Below, in pieces: positions 25,701-31,949 of a stretch of DNA of 33,707 nucleotides; position 1 is the first letter of the stretch; every line of letters begins with the position of its first letter. The translations under genes and the position numbers were made by a program. The notes beneath the pieces are model-generated. The model worked only from the letters and a program-made list of their open reading frames with translations. It had not been told where the DNA came from and made no database searches. This stretch comes from Acidobacteriota bacterium (lineage in GTDB: Bacteria > Acidobacteriota > Terriglobia > Acidiferrales > UBA7541), in NCBI GenBank assembly GCA_003154775.1, contig PMES01000054.1, forward strand, positions 101,074 through 134,780. Direction: 5' to 3'.

Positions 25701-25837
25701 AATTGTTTGTGGTGCTGCTGACGAACCGCGTCCATCCCACGCGCGAGAATCACAAGATTGCCGAGGTGCGGCCGGCGGTGCACGATGCGGTGATGAAGGC
25801 GTTGGGGTTTGCGGGCGAGAGCGCGCCGGTTAGGTGA
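22799..25837 (+). CDS. Exported NagZ-AmiE fusion: GH3 beta-N-acetylglucosaminidase plus serine beta-lactamase-like amidase
   Basis: From the ATG at 22799 the 1012-residue protein has a signal peptide (LLFLPFLLLFLMTLNARS). A GH3 domain (about 55-405) carries the NagZ motif KHFPGHGDTAADSH (244-257, catalytic Asp-His dyad D255/H257) and the nucleophile in VVTDAMDM (likely D331). A GH3 C-terminal part spans about 430-600. A serine beta-lactamase/AmiE-like domain (about 640-1010) has SLTK (S682-K685), YSD (800-802) and HTG (953-955), the three active-site motifs. In B. subtilis NagZ and AmiE are separate neighbours; here they are one polypeptide. The product would strip GlcNAc and then the peptide from muropeptides outside the cytoplasm. 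It is divergent from namZ. Confidence 0.88.
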   Translation: MNRRAAGLLFLPFLLLFLMTLNARSDLRIAESAKATASEKRAAQSALAGKSTAEQEKWAETTLRQMSVEEKVGQVLFTTYHGSFTPTDSEAYAQMMHDVNELHVGGFINITHGSPLGIVKSQAYPTAVLTNQLQSKSKLPLLIGADFERGTAMRLDEGTSFPTAMALAAAGNPRDAYTMGKTTALEARAVGIQWIYAPDADVNNNPGNPIINTRSFGENPARVSEFVSEFIRGVQENGGLATAKHFPGHGDTAADSHIDLPVIKADRERLEHLELVPFRAAIAASVGSVMTGHLSVPALEPDANTPATLSARILTDVLRKELGFEGLVVTDAMDMGGITVRFAPGDAAVRAFLAGADALLMPPVPDAAYDALLAAAQSGQITEERLDASVRRILLAKARLGLNSNRLVDLDALNAKFGSAAYQAEAQEISDRGITLLRDTPHRLPLNGTKPLRGLLVSLYADPEPYPGEDLERELRLRFDSLIALRADTKFVKADTLKLPSPDQYDVAILALFVRVSDRKGNVDVPADQLPVIEQILKAGKPVIMVGLGSPYLIEKFPQAETWLSAFGISDVAQISIARAIFGQIPVQGHLPVTIPGVELKAGFGIEVAADPMKLQAMDVRGEAQLRPAFEVVEKAIADKAFPGATLAVGYRGKVSLHAFGKLSYDADSPATKIDTMYDIASLTKVVATTTLVEMLVEGDFPSPLDLDAPIERYLPEWIDGPQVKGPHKIVVRDLRELANWPGERQIAWRHKVTVRHLMTHTSGLPPFKEYWRTSQGKADTLRMIFAEPLEYEPGTKVEYSDLGIILMTEIIQRLTGKPLDELARSLIFGPLGMKNTMYLPPKNLWPEIAPTEVDNELRHRLVQGEVHDENAYVIGGVSGHAGVFSTAPDLAAFCQMLLNGGVYGHKRLLKRATIAEFTVPQALAKNMRTLGWVVPTEGGSSGHYFSAHSYGHTGFTGTTIWIDPDRQLFVVLLTNRVHPTRENHKIAEVRPAVHDAVMKALGFAGESAPVR

Positions 25838-26081
25838 CGAGGCTGAACGTTATCAGGAATCAGTAATCAGTTATCAGTTTTCAGGAATCAGAAAACAGGG
25901 AGTGGTGGCGGACACTTGTAAGTGGATTGTCCCGACGCTCTGTTCTGGGCATCGCCCCCCCAAATACCATTCGGCCTAGCTATTTCCTGCAATGTGCGAG
26001 AAGGCCACGTAACATGCCGTTGCTCCAGGCGATAGAAATAGGGAATACTGTGGCAGCTTATCGTGAACAAGGAGACTTCTC
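25838..26081. repeat. Gap with an ATCAG-rich repeat
   Basis: At 25850-25898 there is a run of ATCAG, AATCAG, TTATCAG and TTTTCAG units, related to 1928-1962. No gene is seen in the rest of the gap. Confidence 0.45.
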
Positions 26082-26600
26082 GTGTGCGCAATCAAGCGGT
26101 CGGTTGTTTCTTGCCTTGTGCTGCTTATCAGTGCCCTCTCTGCTTCCCCGCAGCAGGGCGGCACACCCGCGAAGGAAGATAATCTCTATTCAGTAGCGTT
26201 GTTCACCAGCATATCTGAAATGGACAAATCTTGGGGCCACATCGATGACAGTGATGGCGGCAGTAGAATACATACGGACTACCACCGCATGCTGGTACAA
26301 AAGGACAATGAGATCACAGATGGCTTACCGTCACAACTGGGAGATTATCGGGTCGAATACCTGGATTACCGGGAGCAGATTGATAGATACAAGAAACTGC
26401 GGAAGGAATTTTCAATTCTCAAAATTGGTTCTATGCAGAGCGACGGGGCACGACTGAGAATCGTGATTTCTGTCTACTACCTCAGCTACAAAAAGCATAA
26501 ATTGCTTCTTGGACTTTCGGATTGGAGCGAAGTCGAATTCCGCTATGATTGCGAGAAGCAGAAGTACATCGTTTCTAGTGTGAAGCTCGGTGGCATTTGA
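26082..26600 (+). CDS. Hypothetical exported protein, lower GC
   Basis: The GTG start at 26082 has an AAGGAG Shine-Dalgarno about 8 nt before it. The 172-residue protein has a signal peptide (SVVSCLVLLISALSASPQ) and a mature part rich in charged and aromatic residues. The middle (YRVEYLDYREQIDRYKKLRK, about residues 88-107) is helical and could be coiled. I recognise no domain. Its base composition is visibly more A/T-rich than the flanking genes and it sits alone between the NagZ-AmiE and MurU-like genes, so it may be a recent arrival. A periplasmic location is likely. Nothing ties it to murein turnover apart from position. Confidence 0.65.
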   Translation: MCAIKRSVVSCLVLLISALSASPQQGGTPAKEDNLYSVALFTSISEMDKSWGHIDDSDGGSRIHTDYHRMLVQKDNEITDGLPSQLGDYRVEYLDYREQIDRYKKLRKEFSILKIGSMQSDGARLRIVISVYYLSYKKHKLLLGLSDWSEVEFRYDCEKQKYIVSSVKLGGI

Positions 26601-26754
26601 TGGGTCAACAGATGGCACGGCCTGTACCTTGAAATTGTGCTGCGGGCAATTGCCAAATACCTGACTTGCGCGGTAGCTGGAAACTGACTCCCCGCCCATT
26701 AATGTAAGATTTCCAGATCACAGGCTTGGCCAACACACATTACAAAAGGCTTTG

Positions 26755-27663
26755 TTACTTCAGATCACGGCTGGCTTGGGCGAGGTCGTCTGGCTTGCCT
26801 AGATCGCGCCAATAGGCATCGTCCGCTGGGAAGGCGAGGATTTTCTCTCCGTGGGCGGACAAATGGAGATAGGTATCGATGATGGAGAAGACGCCTTGTT
26901 CCTCCATCAGGCGGAGGAGACGCGGGGAGATGACGTGGATTCCGGAGAAAGCGAGAGCTTGCGGCGGCTGTGAGCGCACTGGCTGTGATTCGCAAAAAGC
27001 AGATTCCTCGCTTCGCTCGGAATGACAATGCTCACTCGTTTCGGCAGGCGGTAAAGCCGCGCCCTCCCCTTCCACGCGGATCGGCATGGCACCTTCGGCT
27101 GAGATCGAGACGGGTTTCGGCGTGCCCTCCCGAAGAGCATTCGTGGGATTGCTGCGGTCCAATTCAGGCTCTTGGTCAGGGGCGACTCGGCGGCCGCACA
27201 GGCGGAGGTCGGCGTCAAACAGCAACTGCCGGGAACTCTTGCGGTGCTGGACTGCCAGTGTGGCTAACGCCTGTTTTTTGATATGGAATTCGAGCATGCG
27301 GCGGAGATCGATGGTGCTGATCACGTCTACGTTGTGCAGAATGAAGGGCTCATCGGAATGCGCGGAATCCTGGAGGAAAAACCAGGAGGCCTTTTTCAGG
27401 CCGCCGCCGGTATCGAGCAATTGCTCTTCGCGGGAGATTTCGATGTGCAGGCCGAAATTGTCGCGGGCCTTGAGGTAATCGAGAATCATCTCCGGGAAGT
27501 GGTGCACGTTGATGATAACGTCGCGAACGCCGAAGGAACTCAGGCGGGAAAGAGTGATTTCGAGGAGGGTGCGGCCGGCGACTTCCACGAGGGCCTTGGG
27601 GCGAGTGTCGGTGAGCGGGCGGAGGCGCGTGCCGAGCCCCGCCGCCAGGATCATCGCTCTCAT
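26755..27663 (-). CDS. Sugar-phosphate nucleotidyltransferase, MurU-like
   Basis: The 302-residue protein has the nucleotidyltransferase signature MRAMILAAGLGTRLRPLT (1-18) and RPKALVEVAG (21-30), a DTGGGLKKA loop (84-92) and the metal-binding NVDV (111-114). The C-terminal DAYWRDLGKPDDL is typical. This subfamily includes MurU, which makes UDP-MurNAc from MurNAc-1-P and UTP, and mannose-1-P guanylyltransferases. Lying downstream of an AmgK-like kinase on the same strand, MurU activity is favoured. Residues about 170-235 form an insertion not expected in the family, including HCHSERSEES (212-221), the translation of a dispersed repeat (26999-27028 in plus coordinates). The frame is kept across it. 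Activity after the insertion is not certain. Confidence 0.8.
   Translation of the reverse strand: MRAMILAAGLGTRLRPLTDTRPKALVEVAGRTLLEITLSRLSSFGVRDVIINVHHFPEMILDYLKARDNFGLHIEISREEQLLDTGGGLKKASWFFLQDSAHSDEPFILHNVDVISTIDLRRMLEFHIKKQALATLAVQHRKSSRQLLFDADLRLCGRRVAPDQEPELDRSNPTNALREGTPKPVSISAEGAMPIRVEGEGAALPPAETSEHCHSERSEESAFCESQPVRSQPPQALAFSGIHVISPRLLRLMEEQGVFSIIDTYLHLSAHGEKILAFPADDAYWRDLGKPDDLAQASRDLK
26999..27028. repeat. Dispersed CCTCGCTTCGCTCGGAATGA repeat inside a gene
   Basis: The second copy of the element seen at 57-86. Read on the minus strand it gives a HSERSEES-type peptide, a known product of intergenic repeats running into coding sequence. It lies inside the MurU-like gene without breaking the frame. 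Confidence 0.7.
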
Positions 27664-27745
27664 TGGGCGACCTTCCTGAGCCAGGATGGCAACCGCGTAG
27701 CCAATTCCTCAGCGGCTGAAGCCGTGAAGAAAAGGCGCCGCTCAT

Positions 27746-27765
27746 GTCGGACCTGAAGGTCCGAC
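27746..27765. repeat. CTGAAGG-loop hairpin in the AmgK-RapZ/MurU gap
   Basis: GTCGGACC / GGTCCGAC around TGAA: an 8-bp perfect stem. It is of the same kind as 7668-7683 and 15068-15083. It lies in the 138-bp gap between the two minus-strand genes, where it could attenuate or stabilise the transcript. Confidence 0.55.
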
Positions 27766-27801
27766 CCCCAATTGCCAAGCAGATTCATCATCGCCGGGCT
27801 T

Positions 27802-29229
27802 TCATTTGCCCATCTTTTCCAGTTCGATGTGGCGGACAACGACTTCGAGGCCGTTTCGGATGCGTAGGCGCTTGGCCAACTGTTCCGCTAGAAAGACCGA
27901 ACGATGCTGGCCGCCCGTGCATCCGAAGGAAACCATCAGATTCTTGAAGCCGCGCTGCTGATAGTTGCTCACGCTCGCATCGACCAGCGATAGCACTCCC
28001 GCAAGGAACTGGTGCACGCTTTCTTGCTGGTTGAGGTATTCGATCACCGGCGCATCTTTGCCGGTGAGAGTTTTGAAGCGCTCCTCGCGGCCGGGATTCG
28101 GCAGGCTGCGGCCATCAAACACAAAGCCCCCGCCATTTCCTGTTTCATCCTGCGGTAAACCGCGATGAAAGGAAAAGCTGAAGATGCGGACAACAAGATT
28201 TTGCGCTTCGGAGGCCAGGCCGAGAAGCTTCTCAGAGGCTAGCATGCCTTGAAACGCTTCCATGAGCGTGGGCAACTCGATGGGCAGTTTTGTGTTGTGC
28301 AGGAGCCAGCGCAGGTTTTTCAGGGCGTAGGGGACGCTCTGGAGGAAATGTGTTTTGCGCTCGTAAAAGCCGCGAAAACCATAAGCGCCCAGTGCCTGCA
28401 GGAGACGGACGTACACGTAAGCATAGTAAAAGTGAAGGAACGCATCGCGATCCAGATCGAGAAACTCGCTTAGCCGGTCGAGATAAGCATCCAGGAGATC
28501 CTGGCGGAGTTCCGGCGGCAGATCTGCTTTGGCATCGAACAACAGAGAAGCGATGTCATATTGCAGGGCGCCTTTGCGGCCGCCCTGATAATCGACGAAG
28601 AATGGCTGGCCATCGCGCAACATCACGTTGCGAGACTGAAAATCGCGGTAGAGAAAATAATCGCGGGGCGCGCTCAAGAGGAAATCGGCAAGGCGGCTGA
28701 AATCGTTCTCCAGGCCTTGTTCATTGAAGGGAATAGCGGCGAGGCGGAGAAAATAGTATTTGAAGTAGTTCAAGTCCCAGGCGATGGATTGGCGATCGAA
28801 GCTGGCGCAAGGATAGCTGGCGGAATAGTTCAAATCGCGGCCGGCTTCGACCTGGAAACGCGGCAGGACGGCGACGACTTTGCGGTATACCTCAACGACC
28901 GGCGCGGTGATGTTCGCGCCATCGCGATTTTTTGAGAGAAACTCGAAAAGCGTGGTGTCGCCCAGGTCCTCCTCGAGATACGCGCCGCGGTCCAGATCTT
29001 CGGCATAAATCTCCGGCACAGGCAGGCCATGTTTGCGGAAGTGCCGGGAGAATTCGAGGAAGGCGACGTTTTCCTCGCGAACGCCGTAGAGAATCCCGAT
29101 GGCGCTGACCCTTTCATTGGCAAGACGGATGATCTTGCGCCCGGAGCCGCCGAGGTCCCCCTGAATCGGCTGTATGCGCGCGGGGGGTGCATGAAAATGC
29201 TGCTCAAAAAGTTTCTTGAGAATGTCCAT
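27802..29229 (-). CDS. AmgK-like sugar kinase fused to RapZ C-terminal (GlcN6P-sensing) domain
   Basis: From the ATG at 29229 the protein has 475 residues; a TTG at 29235 is an alternative start. The N-terminal part (about 1-335) is an aminoglycoside-phosphotransferase fold: GDLGGSGRKIIRL (24-36), YLEEDLGDTTLFEFL, the catalytic loop YRDFQSRNVML (D196, N201) and metal Asp213 in VDYQGG. AmgK phosphorylates the anomeric hydroxyl of MurNAc and GlcNAc. The usual HxD is YRD here. The C-terminal part (about 346-475) matches the RapZ C-terminal domain: FHRGLP, FVFDGRSLPNPG and GCTGGQHRSVFLAEQLAKR (436-454). In E. coli this domain binds GlcN6P and controls GlmS. The N-terminal P-loop domain of RapZ is absent. 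A sensor domain on a salvage kinase would let amino-sugar level tune the enzyme; this is inference. Confidence 0.85.
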   Translation of the reverse strand: MDILKKLFEQHFHAPPARIQPIQGDLGGSGRKIIRLANERVSAIGILYGVREENVAFLEFSRHFRKHGLPVPEIYAEDLDRGAYLEEDLGDTTLFEFLSKNRDGANITAPVVEVYRKVVAVLPRFQVEAGRDLNYSASYPCASFDRQSIAWDLNYFKYYFLRLAAIPFNEQGLENDFSRLADFLLSAPRDYFLYRDFQSRNVMLRDGQPFFVDYQGGRKGALQYDIASLLFDAKADLPPELRQDLLDAYLDRLSEFLDLDRDAFLHFYYAYVYVRLLQALGAYGFRGFYERKTHFLQSVPYALKNLRWLLHNTKLPIELPTLMEAFQGMLASEKLLGLASEAQNLVVRIFSFSFHRGLPQDETGNGGGFVFDGRSLPNPGREERFKTLTGKDAPVIEYLNQQESVHQFLAGVLSLVDASVSNYQQRGFKNLMVSFGCTGGQHRSVFLAEQLAKRLRIRNGLEVVVRHIELEKMGK

Positions 29230-29392
29230 AGACAAGAGTTCCGGTAAATCGGTTTTGCGAGCCGGCCAGGTGCGTGCTTTTCCATCATAGATGATTCCGG
29301 GGATGCCGATAGGAAGGAACGCGGGAAGATGTCGTGGACGTTAATTCGGGGCAGTTTCCTAAGAGCTTTCTGAAAAGTACTGGAAAACCTTT

Positions 29393-29460
29393 CTTCAGGG
29401 GCTAAAGCCCATTGCATTTAGGGGCATTACGCCGGGGCTGAAGCCCCGGCCTCCTAAAGA
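29393..29460. repeat. About 68-bp dispersed repeat, copy 2
   Basis: CTTCAGGGGCTAAAGCCC ... TTACGCCGGGGCTGAAG, CCCCGGC, CTCCTAA. Outer ends match 20252-20320 closely while the middle differs (CATTGCATTTAGGGGC against CAATTCGCTCCACGGGC). Confidence 0.75.
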
Positions 29461-29624
29461 AACCACAAGCTATGCCCTCCGTTACGCTCAGGGTAAAAAG
29501 CCATGCCTTCCCGAGAAACTATCTGTGAGATAGCTTCTGAGGAGAGTCCCGCGAGCGTATTGACGGTCCTGCCGCTTACGCTGTTTTGTTCCAGCACAGA
29601 TCAGACGAGCGCTCCAAGCACAGC

Positions 29625-29630
29625 TATAAT
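29625..29630 (+). promoter_or_regulatory. Consensus -10 TATAAT placed for a leaderless murQ transcript
   Basis: A perfect TATAAT ends 6 nt before the A of the ATG at 29637, the usual distance to a transcription start. No clear -35 is present and the only purine run (AGGA) touches the ATG. This suggests transcription starts at or next to the start codon. Confidence 0.45.
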
Positions 29631-29636
29631 TTAGGA

Positions 29637-30554
29637 ATGCCCATCCCAGGCAATAAGCGCAGGCTGACGGAACACCGGCAGACAGAACAAAGGAATTCAG
29701 ACTCCAGGAATCTCGACCGCATGACGGCGATGCAGATTGTGCGGCTGATGAACCGCGAGGACCGCATAGTGGCGGCGGCGGTAGCGCGGGAGTTGCCCGC
29801 GATTGCGCGGGCTGTAGAGGCGATCGTACAAAGGATTGAAAACGGTGGCAGGTTGATTTATGTGGGAGCGGGATCGAGCGGGCGGATCGCAATGCTGGAT
29901 GCTTCGGAGTGCCCACCAACGTTTGGAACGCCGCTGGAATTGGTGCAGGCGCTGATTGCCGGGGGAAAGAAAGCGATGACGCAGGCCGTGGAAGGCGCGG
30001 AAGACCGCCGGGGCGACGCGGTGCGCGATTTGAAAAAGATTCGGCTGACCGGTACAGACGCGGTTGTAGGGATTGCGGCAAGTGGAACAACACCCTACGT
30101 CCTAGGGGCGCTGGCCTTCGCAAAGAAGCGCAAGGTGCTGACGATTGCGATCACGTCGAACCGGAGATCGCCCCTGGCGCGCGCGGCAAGAATTGCCATC
30201 GCGCCGGAGGTGGGCCCGGAAGTGATTGCGGGCTCGACGAGACTGAAGGCGGGGACAGCGCAGAAACTGGTCCTGAACATGCTCTCAACCGCAACGATGG
30301 TGCGCCTGGGCCATCTGTATGACAACCTGATGATTGATGTTGCGCGGACAAATGAGAAGCTTCGGGACCGGGAGAAGCGGATCCTGATGGAAGCGAGCGG
30401 GAGGGATGTGTCTGCTGTGGAACACGCTCTGCGTCAGAGTAAACACAACCTGCGCCTCGCATTGATCATGCTGAAGCGGAACATTTCGGCGGAACAGGCG
30501 AAGAAGCGCCTGGCGGCGGCCAGAGGCCATTTGCGCCGGGCATTGGGCGAATAA
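29637..30554 (+). CDS. murQ: N-acetylmuramic acid 6-phosphate etherase
   Basis: The 305-residue SIS-domain protein matches MurQ in length. The family N-terminus RRLTEHRQTEQRNSDSRNLD begins right after MPIPGNK, which fixes the start at 29637. The phosphosugar-binding loop VGAGSSGRIAMLDASECPPTFG holds E91, and GAEDRRGD holds E122. The 31-residue spacing equals that of the catalytic E. coli pair Glu83 and Glu114. The enzyme cleaves the lactyl ether of MurNAc-6P to GlcNAc-6P and D-lactate in the cytoplasm. A C-terminal helical part (ALRQSKHNLRLALIMLKRNI) completes the family. murA follows after 15 nt on the same strand. The kinase giving MurNAc-6P is probably the BadF-family gene at 15930-16859. 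Confidence 0.92.
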   Translation: MPIPGNKRRLTEHRQTEQRNSDSRNLDRMTAMQIVRLMNREDRIVAAAVARELPAIARAVEAIVQRIENGGRLIYVGAGSSGRIAMLDASECPPTFGTPLELVQALIAGGKKAMTQAVEGAEDRRGDAVRDLKKIRLTGTDAVVGIAASGTTPYVLGALAFAKKRKVLTIAITSNRRSPLARAARIAIAPEVGPEVIAGSTRLKAGTAQKLVLNMLSTATMVRLGHLYDNLMIDVARTNEKLRDREKRILMEASGRDVSAVEHALRQSKHNLRLALIMLKRNISAEQAKKRLAAARGHLRRALGE

Positions 30555-30569
30555 CAGGGAAAATGGGGC

Positions 30570-31853
30570 ATGGACAAATTTCAAATTCGCGGGGGTAAGC
30601 CGCTGCACGGGACGGTGACGATCAGCGGCGCGAAGAACTCCGCGCTGCCGGCGATGGCCGCGGCGCTGCTGACCTCGGAGCCGGTAACACTTCATAACAT
30701 TCCGATGGTGCGGGACATCATCACCATGGCCAGGCTGCTGGCGTTCATGTCCGCGAGGGTGACGACGGCGGACTTCCCCGCGGCGGACTACACCATCGAA
30801 GCGACAACACTGCATGGTGCGGTGGCGCCGTACGAACTAGTCAAGACGATGCGGGCGTCCATCCTAACGTTGGGGCCGGCGGTGGCGCGTGCCGGGATTG
30901 CGCACGTTTCGTTACCGGGAGGCTGCTCGATCGGGGCACGGCCTGTGGATCTGCATGTGGCCGCGCTGGCGAAGATGGGTGCGGAGATCAGCACGGACCA
31001 CGGGTATATCCGCGCAAAGGCGCCAGGGAATGGCCGGTTGAAGGGCGCGCACATCGTCTTTGAAAAAATTACGGTGACGGGAACGGAAAATTTGCTGATG
31101 GCGGCGACGCTGGCGGAGGGCGAAACGATACTGGAGAATTGCGCGCGCGAGCCGGAGGTGACAGACCTGATCCACCTCCTTCGAAAAATGGGAGCAGACA
31201 TTCGCGGCGACGATTCTTCGACGCTGCGCATCCGCGGCGTGGAAAAGCTGCACGGCGCAAACCATTCGGTGATTCCGGACCGCATCGAGGCGGGCACTTT
31301 TCTAGTGGCCGGCGCCATTACCGGCGGCGATCTGACAATCACGAACTGCGCGCCGGCGCACTTGGGCGCGGTGATTGCCAAGCTGGAAAAGGCAGGCGTG
31401 CCCATTGAAACGCCGAATGCGACAACACTGCGGGTGCGGGGCGCGAAGACGCTGGCCGCGGCGGACGTGACCACGGAAGAGTATCCGGGCTTTGCCACCG
31501 ACATGCAGGCGCAATACATGGCGCTGGCTACGCAGGCGGAAGGCACTTCGGTGATCACGGAAACAATTTTCGAGAATCGCTTTTTGCATGCGAGCGAGAT
31601 GATGCGCATGGGCGCGAATATTTCGATTGACGGGCGTCGCGCGGTGGTGCGCGGACCGGCCAAGCTGACGGGGACGACGGTGCAGGCGTCCGACCTGAGG
31701 GCGAGCGCGGGATTGGTGCTGGCAGGATTGGTGGCGTCAGGTGAGACGATGATTGACCGCGTGTATCACATTGACCGCGGGTACGAGCGGATTGTGGAGA
31801 AATTGCAGGGTGTGGGAGCGGATATTAAGCGGTTGCATGTGTCTGGGTCGTGA
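30570..31853 (+). CDS. murA: UDP-N-acetylglucosamine 1-carboxyvinyltransferase
   Basis: The 427-residue protein covers the full EPSP-synthase-like fold. It shows GGKPLHGTVTISGAKNSALP (8-27) with the catalytic Lys/Asn, and LPGGCSIGARPVDLHV with Cys119, the residue alkylated by fosfomycin (Cys115 in E. coli). Later blocks are RIEAGTFLVAGAITGG, EEYPGFATDMQAQ and RASAGLVLAGLVASG. MurA makes the first committed precursor of murein from UDP-GlcNAc and PEP. The retained Cys predicts fosfomycin sensitivity at the enzyme level. It sits 15 nt after murQ and ends shortly before a strong hairpin at 31878-31912. Confidence 0.95.
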   Translation: MDKFQIRGGKPLHGTVTISGAKNSALPAMAAALLTSEPVTLHNIPMVRDIITMARLLAFMSARVTTADFPAADYTIEATTLHGAVAPYELVKTMRASILTLGPAVARAGIAHVSLPGGCSIGARPVDLHVAALAKMGAEISTDHGYIRAKAPGNGRLKGAHIVFEKITVTGTENLLMAATLAEGETILENCAREPEVTDLIHLLRKMGADIRGDDSSTLRIRGVEKLHGANHSVIPDRIEAGTFLVAGAITGGDLTITNCAPAHLGAVIAKLEKAGVPIETPNATTLRVRGAKTLAAADVTTEEYPGFATDMQAQYMALATQAEGTSVITETIFENRFLHASEMMRMGANISIDGRRAVVRGPAKLTGTTVQASDLRASAGLVLAGLVASGETMIDRVYHIDRGYERIVEKLQGVGADIKRLHVSGS

Positions 31854-31877
31854 TTCACCGAACTTCTCTTGACCAAG

Positions 31878-31912
31878 AAGAGCCCCGGCCCTCGCAGAGG
31901 ACCGGGGCTCTT
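31878..31912 (+). terminator. Terminator-like hairpin after murA
   Basis: AAGAGCCCCGG and CCGGGGCTCTT form a perfect 11-bp stem with a 13-nt loop, 25 nt after the murA stop. The tail (GATTTCTG) is only partly T-rich, so it may terminate weakly or bidirectionally with the convergent small gene. Confidence 0.7.
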
Positions 31913-31949
31913 GATTTCTGTAATCTTGACGCTTGGTTCCGCCGAGATT

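Larger units (their letters stand above)
29230..29636. repeat. Divergent gap between AmgK-RapZ and MurQ with repeat copy 2
   Basis: No gene is supported. The 68-bp repeat (29393-29460) is the counterpart of 20252-20320, and a CGTTACGCTCAGGGTAAAA fragment (about 29481-29499) recalls the AGGGTAAA end of the 42-bp unit. A TATAAT lies at 29625-29630, just before murQ. Confidence 0.6.

Noticed and set aside
31913-31949. Further gene after murA on the plus strand
   Set aside because: Short frames there overlap the terminator hairpin and the better-supported minus-strand CxxC gene.
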